Source: Symploca sp. SIO3C6 | GTDB taxonomy: Bacteria > Cyanobacteriota > Cyanobacteriia > Cyanobacteriales > Coleofasciculaceae | Direction of reading: 5' to 3' | Assembly (NCBI GenBank): GCA_010692425.1 | Contig: JAAHHJ010000006.1 | Coordinates: forward strand, 258,250-307,431 | Length of the DNA: 49,182 nt | Shown here: positions 34,232-42,710 of the stretch, one piece after another | Position numbering within the stretch: the first letter of the stretch is position 1 | Layout: the number at the start of each line of letters is the position of its first letter | Made by a program: the position numbers and the translations under genes | The notes under the pieces: generated by a model | What the model saw: only the letters and a program-made list of their open reading frames with translations | Told to the model about the DNA's origin: nothing | Database searches by the model: none

Positions 34232-36436
34232 ATGTCTTCTTTAAAACGTCGTCAATTCTTACGGTTTACCAGTTCTGTTCTTGCTACCCTAGGACTAAGC
34301 CAGTTAGATATTCAACAGCAAAGTCTTCGCTATGGCAAAGTTCTTGCTCAAAGCACCTCCCGCAAACTAGCCTTATTAGTCGGTATCAATAAGTATCCCC
34401 AAAACCAGCGGGGTTTCTCTGACCTCCAAGGATGTGTCAACGATGTAGAATTACAGCAACAGTTGCTCATTCACCGCTTTGGCTTCAATCCTAAGGACAT
34501 CAAAATTCTGACTGATGCTCAAGCTAACCGCAATGGTATTTTAACTGCTTTTCAAGAGCATCTAATTAACCAGGCAAAACCTGGAGATGTGGTAGTTTTT
34601 CACTTTTCTGGACATGGTTCTCGTGTCGTTGATCCAGAACCAATTACTGCAGATGGACTCAATAGTACCTTGGTTCCTGTAGATGAAAGTCCCCTTTACC
34701 AACAAGGCATTGTCAATGACATTATGGGAAAAACTTTATTTCTCCTCATGTCTGCTTTAGCTAGAAAAACCGACCAAGTTACTGTGGTACTAGATAGTTG
34801 TTTCTCTGGCGGTGGCACCAGAGGCAATATTAGAGTAAGGTCTCTTCCTGGTGGTAGAAAGTGGAATGCTGGCCAAGAAGAACTTCAAGAACAACAGAAA
34901 TGGTTAACTGAGCTGCAACTTTCCCCTCAAGAGTTATTGGAGGCACGCCGCCAGGGAATAGCCACAGGAGTAGCAATTGCTTCAGCAAAACCGCATCAGT
35001 ACGCATTAGATTACCATTTTTCCGGTTTTTATGCTGGTGCCTTTACCTATTTATTAACCCAAAATCTTTGGCAACAAACAGGAGCTAGTCGCAGAGTAAT
35101 TGAGCGAGTAAATGGCAATATTAAACTGATTTCAACTAAACAAATTCCCCAATTAGAAGCTCAGCCTAACAGTGGAAATCAGGAAAAACCTATGTATTTT
35201 CTAGAGCAGGAAATTATTCCAGCTGAGGCAGTAATTTCTGAACTAAACGGCAACCGAGCTCAATTGTGGCTGGGGGGAATTCCCCTAGACAGTATAGAGG
35301 CCTTTGGTCAAGGAGCAAGCTTTGTTATCCTCTCAGCTTCGGAGGGTGAATCAACTAAGGTAGATTTAGTATCTCGTAATGGTTTAATAGGAGAAGCTCT
35401 GGTTACAGGAGAGGCTCGCCAAGGGGATTTATTACAGGAGCTTTCCCGTGCTATTCCTAGTGATTGGCGACTAAATATTGGTCTTGACCCTTCTTTGGGT
35501 AAGGAAGTAACTCAGGCAAAGCAGGCAATACAAAAACTTGAACGGCTAGAAGCAATTGTTGCCCAATCAGGAAGTCAGCCCTATTCCCAAGAAGTACATT
35601 ACATTCTAAGTCGAATGACTGCTGCCTATAGACAACAAATACCAACTGCTTCTCAGGAAATAATACCAGTGGGTAGTATTGGTTTATTCTCCCCAGCCTT
35701 AGAATTGATTCCCCAGTCTTTTAAACAAGCGGTTGAGACAGTGCCGGAGGCAATTTCTCGGTTAAGCATCAAATTCAAATCTCTGCTAGCGGCAAGGATT
35801 ATTAAAATGACTTTGAATGCTCAATCTTCCCGTTTAAATTTAAAAGTAATTATGGGCTTAGAAGGCAAGGGTAATCGCAGGATTGCTCAAGCATTTACTC
35901 CTCGTGGCTGTAGACAAGGTAATGGAAAATGTGCATCTACACCCCCTTGGAGCCCAGGACAAAGGTTGATCCAAAAATTATCTGTGGGGGAACCAATTCA
36001 GTTTCAAGTAACCAACCAGGAAGAGCGCGTCCTTTACTTAAGTATTATCTTAATTGACCCTAGTGAAGGTCTTATTGTTTGGTTTCCTAATGAGTTTCAA
36101 AGAAATTCAGCCGCAAACCCCGAGCAATTCACTAGAATTGAACCTAAACAAACTAGACTAATTCCTGATCCTAGTCAAGATGATTTTGTAATTGTTACTG
36201 AAAAAACAGGTCTAGGAGAAGTATTAGTAATTGCCAGCCACAAACCTCTTACTCAAGCTTTATTAAGGTTACGAAACCTATCGAGAGGACCAATTAGAGG
36301 AGACGATTCAGTTAACGTGGTCAGTGATTTACTCAATGACCTGAGTGTAAGCAGAAGTGGTATTGTTCCCAAGCAAAGAATTCAAACTTCTGAAATTGCT
36401 GCCTTTTCACTCCAATTTGAAGTAATCAGTAATTAG
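34232..36436 (+). CDS. Orthocaspase (caspase-family C14 protein)
   Basis: The 734-residue protein begins with a Tat-like or Sec-like signal (KRRQFLRFTSSVLATLGLS), so it is probably exported. The C14 caspase domain spans about 45-300. The catalytic His128 in FHFSGHGSR and Cys190 in VVLDSCFSGGG are both present, so it should be an active Arg/Lys-directed cysteine protease, as known for orthocaspases. The C-terminal half (about 320-734) includes a DUF4384-like beta-rich domain near 590-690 (VTNQEERVLYLSIILIDPSEGLIVWFPN). It diverges from tpsA across an 800-base region. The end is only 8 bases from the convergent pstB. Target proteins are unknown. Confidence 0.92.
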   Translation: MSSLKRRQFLRFTSSVLATLGLSQLDIQQQSLRYGKVLAQSTSRKLALLVGINKYPQNQRGFSDLQGCVNDVELQQQLLIHRFGFNPKDIKILTDAQANRNGILTAFQEHLINQAKPGDVVVFHFSGHGSRVVDPEPITADGLNSTLVPVDESPLYQQGIVNDIMGKTLFLLMSALARKTDQVTVVLDSCFSGGGTRGNIRVRSLPGGRKWNAGQEELQEQQKWLTELQLSPQELLEARRQGIATGVAIASAKPHQYALDYHFSGFYAGAFTYLLTQNLWQQTGASRRVIERVNGNIKLISTKQIPQLEAQPNSGNQEKPMYFLEQEIIPAEAVISELNGNRAQLWLGGIPLDSIEAFGQGASFVILSASEGESTKVDLVSRNGLIGEALVTGEARQGDLLQELSRAIPSDWRLNIGLDPSLGKEVTQAKQAIQKLERLEAIVAQSGSQPYSQEVHYILSRMTAAYRQQIPTASQEIIPVGSIGLFSPALELIPQSFKQAVETVPEAISRLSIKFKSLLAARIIKMTLNAQSSRLNLKVIMGLEGKGNRRIAQAFTPRGCRQGNGKCASTPPWSPGQRLIQKLSVGEPIQFQVTNQEERVLYLSIILIDPSEGLIVWFPNEFQRNSAANPEQFTRIEPKQTRLIPDPSQDDFVIVTEKTGLGEVLVIASHKPLTQALLRLRNLSRGPIRGDDSVNVVSDLLNDLSVSRSGIVPKQRIQTSEIAAFSLQFEVISN

Positions 36437-36444
36437 CAATAAGT

Positions 36445-37245
36445 TCATCCGATTAGTCCATTTACGTAGTCCTCTGTCTGCTTATGTAAAGGCGCAGAAA
36501 ACACTCTTTCTGTTTTGCCAAACTCCACCAATTCCCCTAGATACATAAAAGCTGTATAGTCAGAAATTCTCGATGCCTGCTGCATACTGTGAGTGACAAT
36601 CAAAATTGTCACCTGTTGTTTCAACTGGCGCATCAAATCTTCTATACTGGCAGTGGCAATAGGGTCAAGGGCGGAGGTTGGTTCATCAAAAAGAATAATT
36701 TCAGGCTCTGTAATTAAAGCACGAGCAATACACAAGCGCTGCTGTTGCCCTCCAGACAGGTTAAAAGCCTTGTCATTCAATCTGTCTTTTACTTCCTCCC
36801 ACAAAGCTGATCCTCGCAGGGCTTGCTCGACTTTTTCATCTATGACAGAGCGCTTATTTTCCCCCCTTACCCTCAAACCATAGGCAACATTTTCGTAAAT
36901 TGATTTCGGAAAAGGATTGGGTTTTTGAAACACCATACTGATTCGCATTCTGGCTTCTATGGGGTCAACTTGACGCCCTAAGATATTGACTTCAGAATCG
37001 AGTAAGATTTCCCCTTCGTAGCGATTGCCTGGATAAAGGTCATGCATACGATTAAAGCATCGCAATAAGGTGGTTTTGCCACACCCTGAAGGTCCAATCA
37101 GTGCTGTCACCTGTTTTTCATGAACCACCAAATTAATATTTTTAAGTGCGTGAAAAGAACCATAGTAAAAGTTAAGTTTTTTGACCTCAGCTTTTGATTT
37201 AAGATTAATGGAATTAGAGATTTGGTCTGCGGTGTTTTCTACCAT
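36445..37245 (-). CDS. pstB: Phosphate ABC transporter ATPase PstB
   Basis: PstB is the ATP-hydrolysing subunit of the high-affinity phosphate importer. The 266-residue protein has Walker [12 protein letters not shown], the Q-loop [10 protein letters not shown] typical of PstB, signature LSGGQQQR, Walker [15 protein letters not shown] and the switch His in IVTHSMQQA. It overlaps pstA by 7 bases and is the last gene of the pst unit. Confidence 0.97.
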   Translation of the reverse strand: MVENTADQISNSINLKSKAEVKKLNFYYGSFHALKNINLVVHEKQVTALIGPSGCGKTTLLRCFNRMHDLYPGNRYEGEILLDSEVNILGRQVDPIEARMRISMVFQKPNPFPKSIYENVAYGLRVRGENKRSVIDEKVEQALRGSALWEEVKDRLNDKAFNLSGGQQQRLCIARALITEPEIILFDEPTSALDPIATASIEDLMRQLKQQVTILIVTHSMQQASRISDYTAFMYLGELVEFGKTERVFSAPLHKQTEDYVNGLIG

Positions 37246-38162
37246 TTGATACCTTTGCGGAAGCGATAGCGTAAATAGATAGCAATGCCATTCATAGCGA
37301 GAGTCATGGCAATTAATACAGTGCCTGTGGCAGCAGCGTTTAACTGAAATTCTGCTTGAGGACGAGATACCCAGTTAAACATCTGAATCGGCATCACAGT
37401 AAAGGGAGACTGCAACCAGCTAAAAGAGAGATAGGGAAATTCTGACTTTAAGGGGGACTCTGGTAAAAAGGCAATGAAAGCGAGGGCTCCAATTGTGATT
37501 ACCGGTGCAGTTTGTCCGATTGCCCGCGATAAACCGATAATCACGCCGGTAAGAATACTGCCAAATGAATAAGGCAAGATGTGATCCCAAATCATTTGCC
37601 ATTTGCTTGCTCCTAGGGCATAGGCAGCTTCCCGTAGATGATTGGGAATTGCCCTTAGTGCCTCTCGCGTCGTCACAATCACAACTGGTAAAATCAACAG
37701 GGCTAGAGTTAATCCTGCCGAGATAATACTCTGGCCTAGATTAAACTGATAAACGAATAAACCCAATGCTAACAAACCATAGACAATTGAGGGTACGCCA
37801 GCGAGGTTGGTAACATTAATTTCAATTAAAGCTGAGAGCCAGTTTTTTCGAGCATATTCTTCTAGATAAATGCCTGAGGCAACGCCAAGAGGAACCGCAG
37901 CAAAGGCAGTTACTAACATTACTAAGGCACTTCCTACCCAGGCAGAGAGAATGCCAGCTTGTTCGGGCTTACGGCTGGGAAAGTTAAGAAAGAATTGTCC
38001 CGTTAGACGCGGTGCACCTTCAATTACCATCTGTAGCGTTAGCGCCAGAAGTACAACAACTGCTATTAATATCGTCAACAAGCCCAGGATTATAAAAATA
38101 GAATTGACTAGCTTGCGGCGATTAATATCGGCTCGGATTGTGTTTAGATTATCCCTTGACAT
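37239..38162 (-). CDS. pstA: Phosphate ABC transporter permease PstA
   Basis: The 307-residue inner-membrane permease has six membrane segments and the coupling (EAA) loop [20 protein letters not shown]. It pairs with PstC to form the phosphate channel. It overlaps pstB by 7 bases, and a 211-base repeat-rich gap separates it from pstC. Confidence 0.96.
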   Translation of the reverse strand: MSRDNLNTIRADINRRKLVNSIFIILGLLTILIAVVVLLALTLQMVIEGAPRLTGQFFLNFPSRKPEQAGILSAWVGSALVMLVTAFAAVPLGVASGIYLEEYARKNWLSALIEINVTNLAGVPSIVYGLLALGLFVYQFNLGQSIISAGLTLALLILPVVIVTTREALRAIPNHLREAAYALGASKWQMIWDHILPYSFGSILTGVIIGLSRAIGQTAPVITIGALAFIAFLPESPLKSEFPYLSFSWLQSPFTVMPIQMFNWVSRPQAEFQLNAAATGTVLIAMTLAMNGIAIYLRYRFRKGIKW

Positions 38163-38172
38163 ATTTAGATAG

Positions 38173-38283
38173 ATTAGGAGATTAGGAGATGGGGGGATGG
38201 GGGGATGGGGAAATTAGGAGATGGGGGGATGGGGAGATTAGGAGATGGGGGGATGGGGAGATGGGGAGATGGGGAGATGAGTG
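38173..38283 (+). repeat. G-rich GATGGGGA array within the pst operon
   Basis: An imperfect array of GGAGATGGGGGGATGGGG-type units gives more than a dozen runs of four or more G on the + strand. The pst genes are read from the other strand, so the G-rich strand is the transcribed template. Adjacent bases 38300-38355 hold CTGCCTC/CTGTCTC repeats. It may form G-quadruplexes. Confidence 0.85.
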
Positions 38284-38373
38284 TATACAAAAATCCCCCT
38301 CCTTCCTACACCTCCCTATCCTTCTGTCTCCTGCCTCGGAGCCTTCTGTCTTCTGCTTTGCATTGACTAATTC

Positions 38374-39303
38374 TTAGTAAATTTCTCGATAGCGCTTAGC
38401 TAAAAAATACCCGATAATATTTAAAATTAAAGTCATTACTACTAAGGTCAGACCAGCAGCAAAAATTGTCTGGTACTCTAGGCTGCCGTGGGGCAAGTCT
38501 CCGAGACTCACCTGTACAATATAAGCGGTGATAGTTGCAGCTTGGTCGAAAGGGTTCCAGGTAAGATTGGGTCGCAAGCCAGCAGCAACTGCCACAATCA
38601 TAGTTTCGCCAACTGCACGGGAAGCTGCCAGAATGTAGGCGGCACTGATTCCAGAAATAGCAGCAGGAAAAACTACTTGCCAAGCTGTCTGCAAGCGGGT
38701 TGCCCCCACAGCATAAGAACCTTCCCGCAAACCTACAGGTACTGCCCGCATCGCGTCTTCACTAATCGAACTAATCAAGGGAATAATCATCATACCCATG
38801 ACTATTCCTGCACTCAACATATTAAAACCGGGCAGAGTAGGAAAAATAAACTGTAACAAAGGTGTCACGAACAGCAGAGCAAAATAACCATAAACGATTG
38901 TCGGAATAGCAGCCAATAACTCTAGGGCTGGTTTTAAAATTTCACGCAGACGAGGAGGTGCAAATTCACTCAGGTAAATTGCCGCAATTGTTCCCAGAGG
39001 TATAGCTACTAACAAGGCGACAGTGGAAGTAACTACCGTTCCTGACACCAACGGTAAAATTCCGTAGCGAGGATTGGTAAATAGTGGCGTCCATTTTGTA
39101 GCTGTTAAGAATTCCACTAGTGATACCTGTTTAAAGAAGGATAGAGATTCTTCGACAAGAATGAACAAGATAGCAGCCATTGTTGCTACCGCTGATAAAG
39201 CTGCCAGAAATAGAACAAACTCAATTGCCCGTTCTCGCAGATTGCGAACTAATTTTGGTGAAAATTGATCCGTCCAGGGGAGTTGCAGGTGCTTTTGGGT
39301 CAT
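38374..39303 (-). CDS. pstC: Phosphate ABC transporter permease PstC
   Basis: The 309-residue permease has six membrane segments and the coupling loop SYAVGATRLQTAWQVVFPAA. It is the partner of PstA. Start ATG 39303 is preceded on the minus strand by about 250 bases that separate it from pstS and contain a heptamer array. Confidence 0.96.
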   Translation of the reverse strand: MTQKHLQLPWTDQFSPKLVRNLRERAIEFVLFLAALSAVATMAAILFILVEESLSFFKQVSLVEFLTATKWTPLFTNPRYGILPLVSGTVVTSTVALLVAIPLGTIAAIYLSEFAPPRLREILKPALELLAAIPTIVYGYFALLFVTPLLQFIFPTLPGFNMLSAGIVMGMMIIPLISSISEDAMRAVPVGLREGSYAVGATRLQTAWQVVFPAAISGISAAYILAASRAVGETMIVAVAAGLRPNLTWNPFDQAATITAYIVQVSLGDLPHGSLEYQTIFAAGLTLVVMTLILNIIGYFLAKRYREIY

Positions 39304-39363
39304 AAATTCCTAGGTGCTAGGTGTCATCGGAAATTGAAAAAGAATATTACAAATAGTCTGGAT

Positions 39364-39400
39364 TTAAGTAATAAGTAATAAGTAATAAGTAATAAGTAAT
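39364..39400 (+). repeat. (TAAGTAA)n heptamer array between pstS and pstC
   Basis: About five copies of the heptamer seen at 6570, 7444 and 14304. Here it lies inside the pst operon, in the gap where expression of the binding protein is usually uncoupled from the permeases. Nothing else is seen in this 248-base gap. Confidence 0.88.
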
Positions 39401-39551
39401 GACAATAATATTTCTTTTTTATTGCTTTATTACTTGAAAAGTATTTGTAGTTAAATATTTAGGTCATCGATATTGTCCCCCCCTTTCTTTAGATAGGGAC
39501 ACAGCACTGGTGTGCCCCTACCTCATCGATTGAGCTAGAACCTAGTTCAAA

Positions 39552-40529
39552 TTAGCGATTGGCGGCAGCACTACCGGTTGTACGGCTTTGGAAACGTGCC
39601 ATTGATTTCTGATAATCTGCGTCTGAGAGTGGTACGGAACCAACTTCAGGCACTAAAGCACTGGCATTATTGAGGTAAAATTCTACAAACTGCTTCACCT
39701 CTGGTCTCTCGGCAGCTTTAGCACTGACATAGATAAAAACTGGTCTTGACAGAGGTTTGTAGCTGCCATTACGCACAGTTGTTGCAGAGGGTGTTACAGA
39801 ACCACTGCCACCGTCAATGGCGATCACTTTAAGTTTGTCCTTATTTTCTTCGTAATAGGAATAACCGAAGTAGGCAAGAGCCGTGGGATTGTTTTCTACG
39901 CCTAAGACGAGAACATTATCATCTTCACTGGGAGTGAAATCGGAGCGGCTTGCCTGGGACTCACCGTTGATTGCTTTAGTGAAATAGTCGAATGTACCAG
40001 AGTCGGCACCAGGACCAAAAAGTGCTAGAGAGGCATCTGGCCAGGAGGGATTAACCTGATTCCACTTGGTAATTGTACCTTCGGCAGCAGGTTCCCACAT
40101 TTTTTTGAGTTCAGCAACACTCATGCTATTGATGGGATTGGATTTGTTTACGACAACGGTTATGGCGTCGTAAGCTACTGGTAATTCGATGTATTCAATT
40201 CCAGCTGCTGCACATTTCTCTTTCTCAGAATCCTTAATGGGTCTAGAGGCGTCAGAGATGTCAGTTTGTCCACTACAAAACTTTTTGAAACCACCGCCAG
40301 TACCAGAAATACCAACAGTTACTTGCACAGCACCCCGTTGCTCTTTTTGGAATTCTTCGGCAACTGCTTCAGTAATTGGGTAAACGGTGCTGGAACCGTC
40401 AATCTTGATGGTGCTTCTACCCTGGGAATTCACTGCAGGCACCGCTAGAGCAAAAGTTGCTGCTGCTGTAGCGATCGCACCCATTATTGTGAGACGGTTA
40501 GACTTGAATTTAGACTTACTTGCAACCAT
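39552..40529 (-). CDS. pstS: Phosphate-binding protein PstS
   Basis: The 325-residue periplasmic protein binds phosphate and passes it to PstCAB. It has a Sec signal peptide (about 1-35, ending AVNSQG), the phosphate-loop DGSSTVYPI (residue about 44), the [24 protein letters not shown] binding segment and the PstS sequence [10 protein letters not shown]. It lacks a lipobox Cys, so it is free in the periplasm. It is the first gene behind a Pho box at 40586-40626 and should be induced by phosphate starvation. Confidence 0.96.
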   Translation of the reverse strand: MVASKSKFKSNRLTIMGAIATAAATFALAVPAVNSQGRSTIKIDGSSTVYPITEAVAEEFQKEQRGAVQVTVGISGTGGGFKKFCSGQTDISDASRPIKDSEKEKCAAAGIEYIELPVAYDAITVVVNKSNPINSMSVAELKKMWEPAAEGTITKWNQVNPSWPDASLALFGPGADSGTFDYFTKAINGESQASRSDFTPSEDDNVLVLGVENNPTALAYFGYSYYEENKDKLKVIAIDGGSGSVTPSATTVRNGSYKPLSRPVFIYVSAKAAERPEVKQFVEFYLNNASALVPEVGSVPLSDADYQKSMARFQSRTTGSAAANR

Positions 40530-40571
40530 TTATACTGCCCCCTTTTGTTGTTTTATCAAAAGATAAGACAT

Positions 40572-40626
40572 AGCATACCTGTTTATAGTTAAGTCTTCAT
40601 ATCTCAAAGGTTAAGAGGAGGATAAT
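40572..40626 (-). promoter_or_regulatory. Pho box (SphR/PhoB site) and -10 element of pstS
   Basis: Read on the minus strand, four 8-bp units occur at exact 11-bp spacing: ATTATCCT (40626-40619), CTTAACCT (40615-40608), AGATATGA (40604-40597) and CTTAACTA (40593-40586). The cyanobacterial Pho box is tandem PyTTAAPyPy-type octamers separated by 3 bp; units two and four match well, unit one partly and unit three poorly. A candidate -10 TATGCT lies at 40577-40572, 8 bp downstream. Confidence 0.75.
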
Positions 40627-40690
40627 TCTTGAATAAGATCGGGTTAATACTACAAAGACAAGCTATATCTTAGTGAGCTTTCTGCATAGT

Positions 40691-41464
40691 TCACTCATTC
40701 AGTAAAAATGATAAAGGGCAGCTCATATTCTCTGCAAAGCCGAGAATACAACGGTCACGGTGTTTATAGAGTAAATTTCCAGTTTGGTCGAAGAGAAAAG
40801 TACCTCCCCGTTGAGTCAAATAAGCCGACTGTGGAACGTAGGTTTTCCAGTTGCGGAGAACTTCACTCATATTTCGCAATCGTATAGTTGCTAATTCAAA
40901 TGGACGCTGGAAGCCACTTCCTCCTGCCAGCTTGAAAAATGAACCTTTAATTGGTGGTAGAGGTATATCACGAATAACCTGATCATCAGCAATTAACTGG
41001 GGTGCTTGGCGATCACCTTTATAACCACGAAAGACTTCGGCGAGAGTTCCAGGGCTGCCAATGCCGGCACACATCAAAATTAAATTTAGCCAAGCATTGG
41101 ATGCAGTTGAGAGCAAGGGCAGTTTCCAGGATAAGCCTGGATAAAGTCCTAATGAGGTATGAATTTCTGCTTCAGGATCAACAAACAACCATTGTTGTGG
41201 AAATCCTGTGTAATCACAAAATTTTAGACCAGAAGAGCGATCGCCAATACCAATAGCTCTGATAGTTATGCCCTTGGCGATTAATTTTTCGGACTCTCGT
41301 TGTAGCCACCAAGCGTATTCAAGGCTGTCAAAATCTCCTAATTGTGACCAGACTAGTATGAGTAGACGATTTGCTGATTCACAACCACTAAGAATAGGAG
41401 TAATGACTCCATCACTAATGCGTAGTCGTTGAGTCTGACTCAAAATAGAATAAGCATTCGTCAT
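40691..41464 (-). CDS. AhpC/TSA-like (peroxiredoxin-like) protein
   Basis: The 257-residue protein has a thioredoxin-fold region related to the AhpC/TSA peroxiredoxin-like family found across cyanobacteria: LLILVWSQLGDFDSLEYAWWLQRE near the start, TIRAIGIGDR and FVDPEAEIHTSLGLYPG further on, and a C-terminal FDQTGNLLYKHRDRCILGFAENM. The usual peroxidatic Cys motif (PxxxTxxC) is not seen, so peroxidase activity is doubtful. ATG 41464 is used. Its upstream neighbour ends 84 bases before on the same strand. Confidence 0.75.
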   Translation of the reverse strand: MTNAYSILSQTQRLRISDGVITPILSGCESANRLLILVWSQLGDFDSLEYAWWLQRESEKLIAKGITIRAIGIGDRSSGLKFCDYTGFPQQWLFVDPEAEIHTSLGLYPGLSWKLPLLSTASNAWLNLILMCAGIGSPGTLAEVFRGYKGDRQAPQLIADDQVIRDIPLPPIKGSFFKLAGGSGFQRPFELATIRLRNMSEVLRNWKTYVPQSAYLTQRGGTFLFDQTGNLLYKHRDRCILGFAENMSCPLSFLLNE

Positions 41465-41548
41465 TTTAAAAACCTCTGTATCTTAGCGAGCTGCTAAATC
41501 CAATAACTTATCATTGTATTCTTTATAAGCCCCTAGTATCAGTGTCTC

Positions 41549-42181
41549 CTACTCTGCATCTTTCCAGCCTTCAATAGTTGCCACAAAAATGTTCACCAGT
41601 GGGTGGTCAATTGCTTCTTTGAAAGCTTCAATCCCTCCAGATTTGAGGGCATTGATTACTCGTGCTTTGAATGTGGGATTACTCTCGATTTGCTCAGCAG
41701 CTTGAGTTACAACAGCCCTTTTTTCAGCAGTTGTCGTGGTTGGATTAGTTTTTGAGAGTTGCTCTAGGAGTTGCTGAATTTCTACAGCGGCTTCTGCTAG
41801 GCTTTTGCTAGGCTTGGTTTTTGTTCTGATGCTTGAATGTTGATAAAAGAATTGCTCAATGATTTGCGTAGCTTCATCCTCGAAGTCAGTAAAATCTTGA
41901 GGCTGCTTATAAAATTGAGTCAAGGCTTGCTGGTTTAAGAAAATCTTCTCGAAGATTAAAGAACTAATACTCAGCCCTTCTAACTGCTTTGACACCTTCG
42001 CCGATATTTTGAAACTCTTGGATGTAATTTTTCCAGCTTGGCAGTCTACTTCTTCAAAGAGTTTAACAATGCCTTCTTTGTAATCTTCCTCAGAAAGACA
42101 AAATTTTCCCTTAATTACCTCAAATACGGCTCGGTATAATAGAGGTGTCTCACTTTTGGCTGAGCAAGGTACTCTGTTCAT
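41549..42181 (-). CDS. Unknown protein with conflict-type C-terminal helical domain
   Basis: I start it at ATG 42181 (MNRVPCSAKSE, 210 residues) because GGGGAAG lies a few bases upstream; a longer reading to 42235 runs into non-coding sequence. Residues 1-120 are an unrecognised, mostly helical domain. The last 85 residues (LAEAAVEIQQLLEQL, then NPTFKARVINALKSGGIEAFKEAI) closely match the last 85 residues of the pentapeptide protein at 15039-17111, so both carry the same C-terminal module. This suggests an adaptor that lets different proteins join one response. The gene lies between the peroxiredoxin-like gene and the iscB remnant. Function is unknown. Confidence 0.7.
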   Translation of the reverse strand: MNRVPCSAKSETPLLYRAVFEVIKGKFCLSEEDYKEGIVKLFEEVDCQAGKITSKSFKISAKVSKQLEGLSISSLIFEKIFLNQQALTQFYKQPQDFTDFEDEATQIIEQFFYQHSSIRTKTKPSKSLAEAAVEIQQLLEQLSKTNPTTTTAEKRAVVTQAAEQIESNPTFKARVINALKSGGIEAFKEAIDHPLVNIFVATIEGWKDAE

Positions 42182-42277
42182 CTTTCTTCCCCCGTGGAGA
42201 CCCCCGTTATAATCAGCGCGGACGTATCGAACCACAGGTGAGTACCGCGCATTGATTTAACGGTGGGAGGAAATGGG

Positions 42278-42313
42278 GGATATTTTACGGGGTTCAATAC
42301 CCCTAAAATATCC
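42278..42313 (-). terminator. Hairpin after iscB (element right end or terminator)
   Basis: A 14-bp stem, GGATATTTTAGGGG with CCCC-G-TAAAATATCC (one bulged base), lies 7 bases after the iscB stop codon. Hairpins of this kind mark the right end of IS200/IS605-type elements from which iscB derives. It could equally work as a terminator, though no strong T-run follows. Confidence 0.55.
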
Positions 42314-42319
42314 AAATTA

Positions 42320-42544
42320 CTATGCATAGGAATATCCATCCTTGTTGTGTATGTGTTTGCAGTATTTGTGGCTAATGCCTTGAATTAGCCCATTAGCTGT
42401 TGAGATATCGAAGCTGCCAGTTGAACGCACTGCGACACGACCAACATAGGTTCCAATTTTTTTCCCAGCAGTTACTATCGCTTTAACGATGTCTCCTGTC
42501 CGGAAGCCTTTGACTAACTTGTATCTAGGGACATACCGAGAAGG
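42320..42544 (-). pseudogene. iscB: iscB 3' exon (C-terminal domain)
   Basis: The 74 codons from PSRYVPRYK to the stop match the C-terminal domain of IscB, the RNA-guided OMEGA nuclease ancestral to Cas9: KGFRTGDIVKAIV, GKKIGTYVGRVAVRSTGSF and GISHKYCKHIHNKDGYSY are typical. It follows in frame from the 3' end of a group II intron (intron ends AAC, exon begins CCT). The HNH part is at 44783-44952. Between them, IscB should have a RuvC-III region of about 100 residues; no such coding sequence is present, so the gene cannot give an active nuclease even if spliced. Confidence 0.82.
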
Positions 42545-42584
42545 GTTGAACTCAGCGAGTTTGTCACCTCCCCCGCTGGTCTTC

Positions 42585-42620
42585 AAAACCGTGCTTGAAA
42601 GATTTCCCTTCACACGGCTC
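42585..42620 (-). ncRNA. Group II intron domain V
   Basis: Read on the minus strand, the 36-nt hairpin GAGCCGTGTG..AAGGGAAATC..GCACGGTTTT has the AGC triad near its start, a GAAA-type loop and a 3' bulge typical of domain V. Domain VI follows to the intron end. Downstream exon sequence is iscB. Confidence 0.85.
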
Positions 42621-42710
42621 CTCAACTGTGGTTGCTTTGTCATAGCAAGCCTCTCACCATTATTCAGGTTTAGGGGGGAGTGTAGCGTTTGCCTACCTCC
42701 TCTTTGGGGG

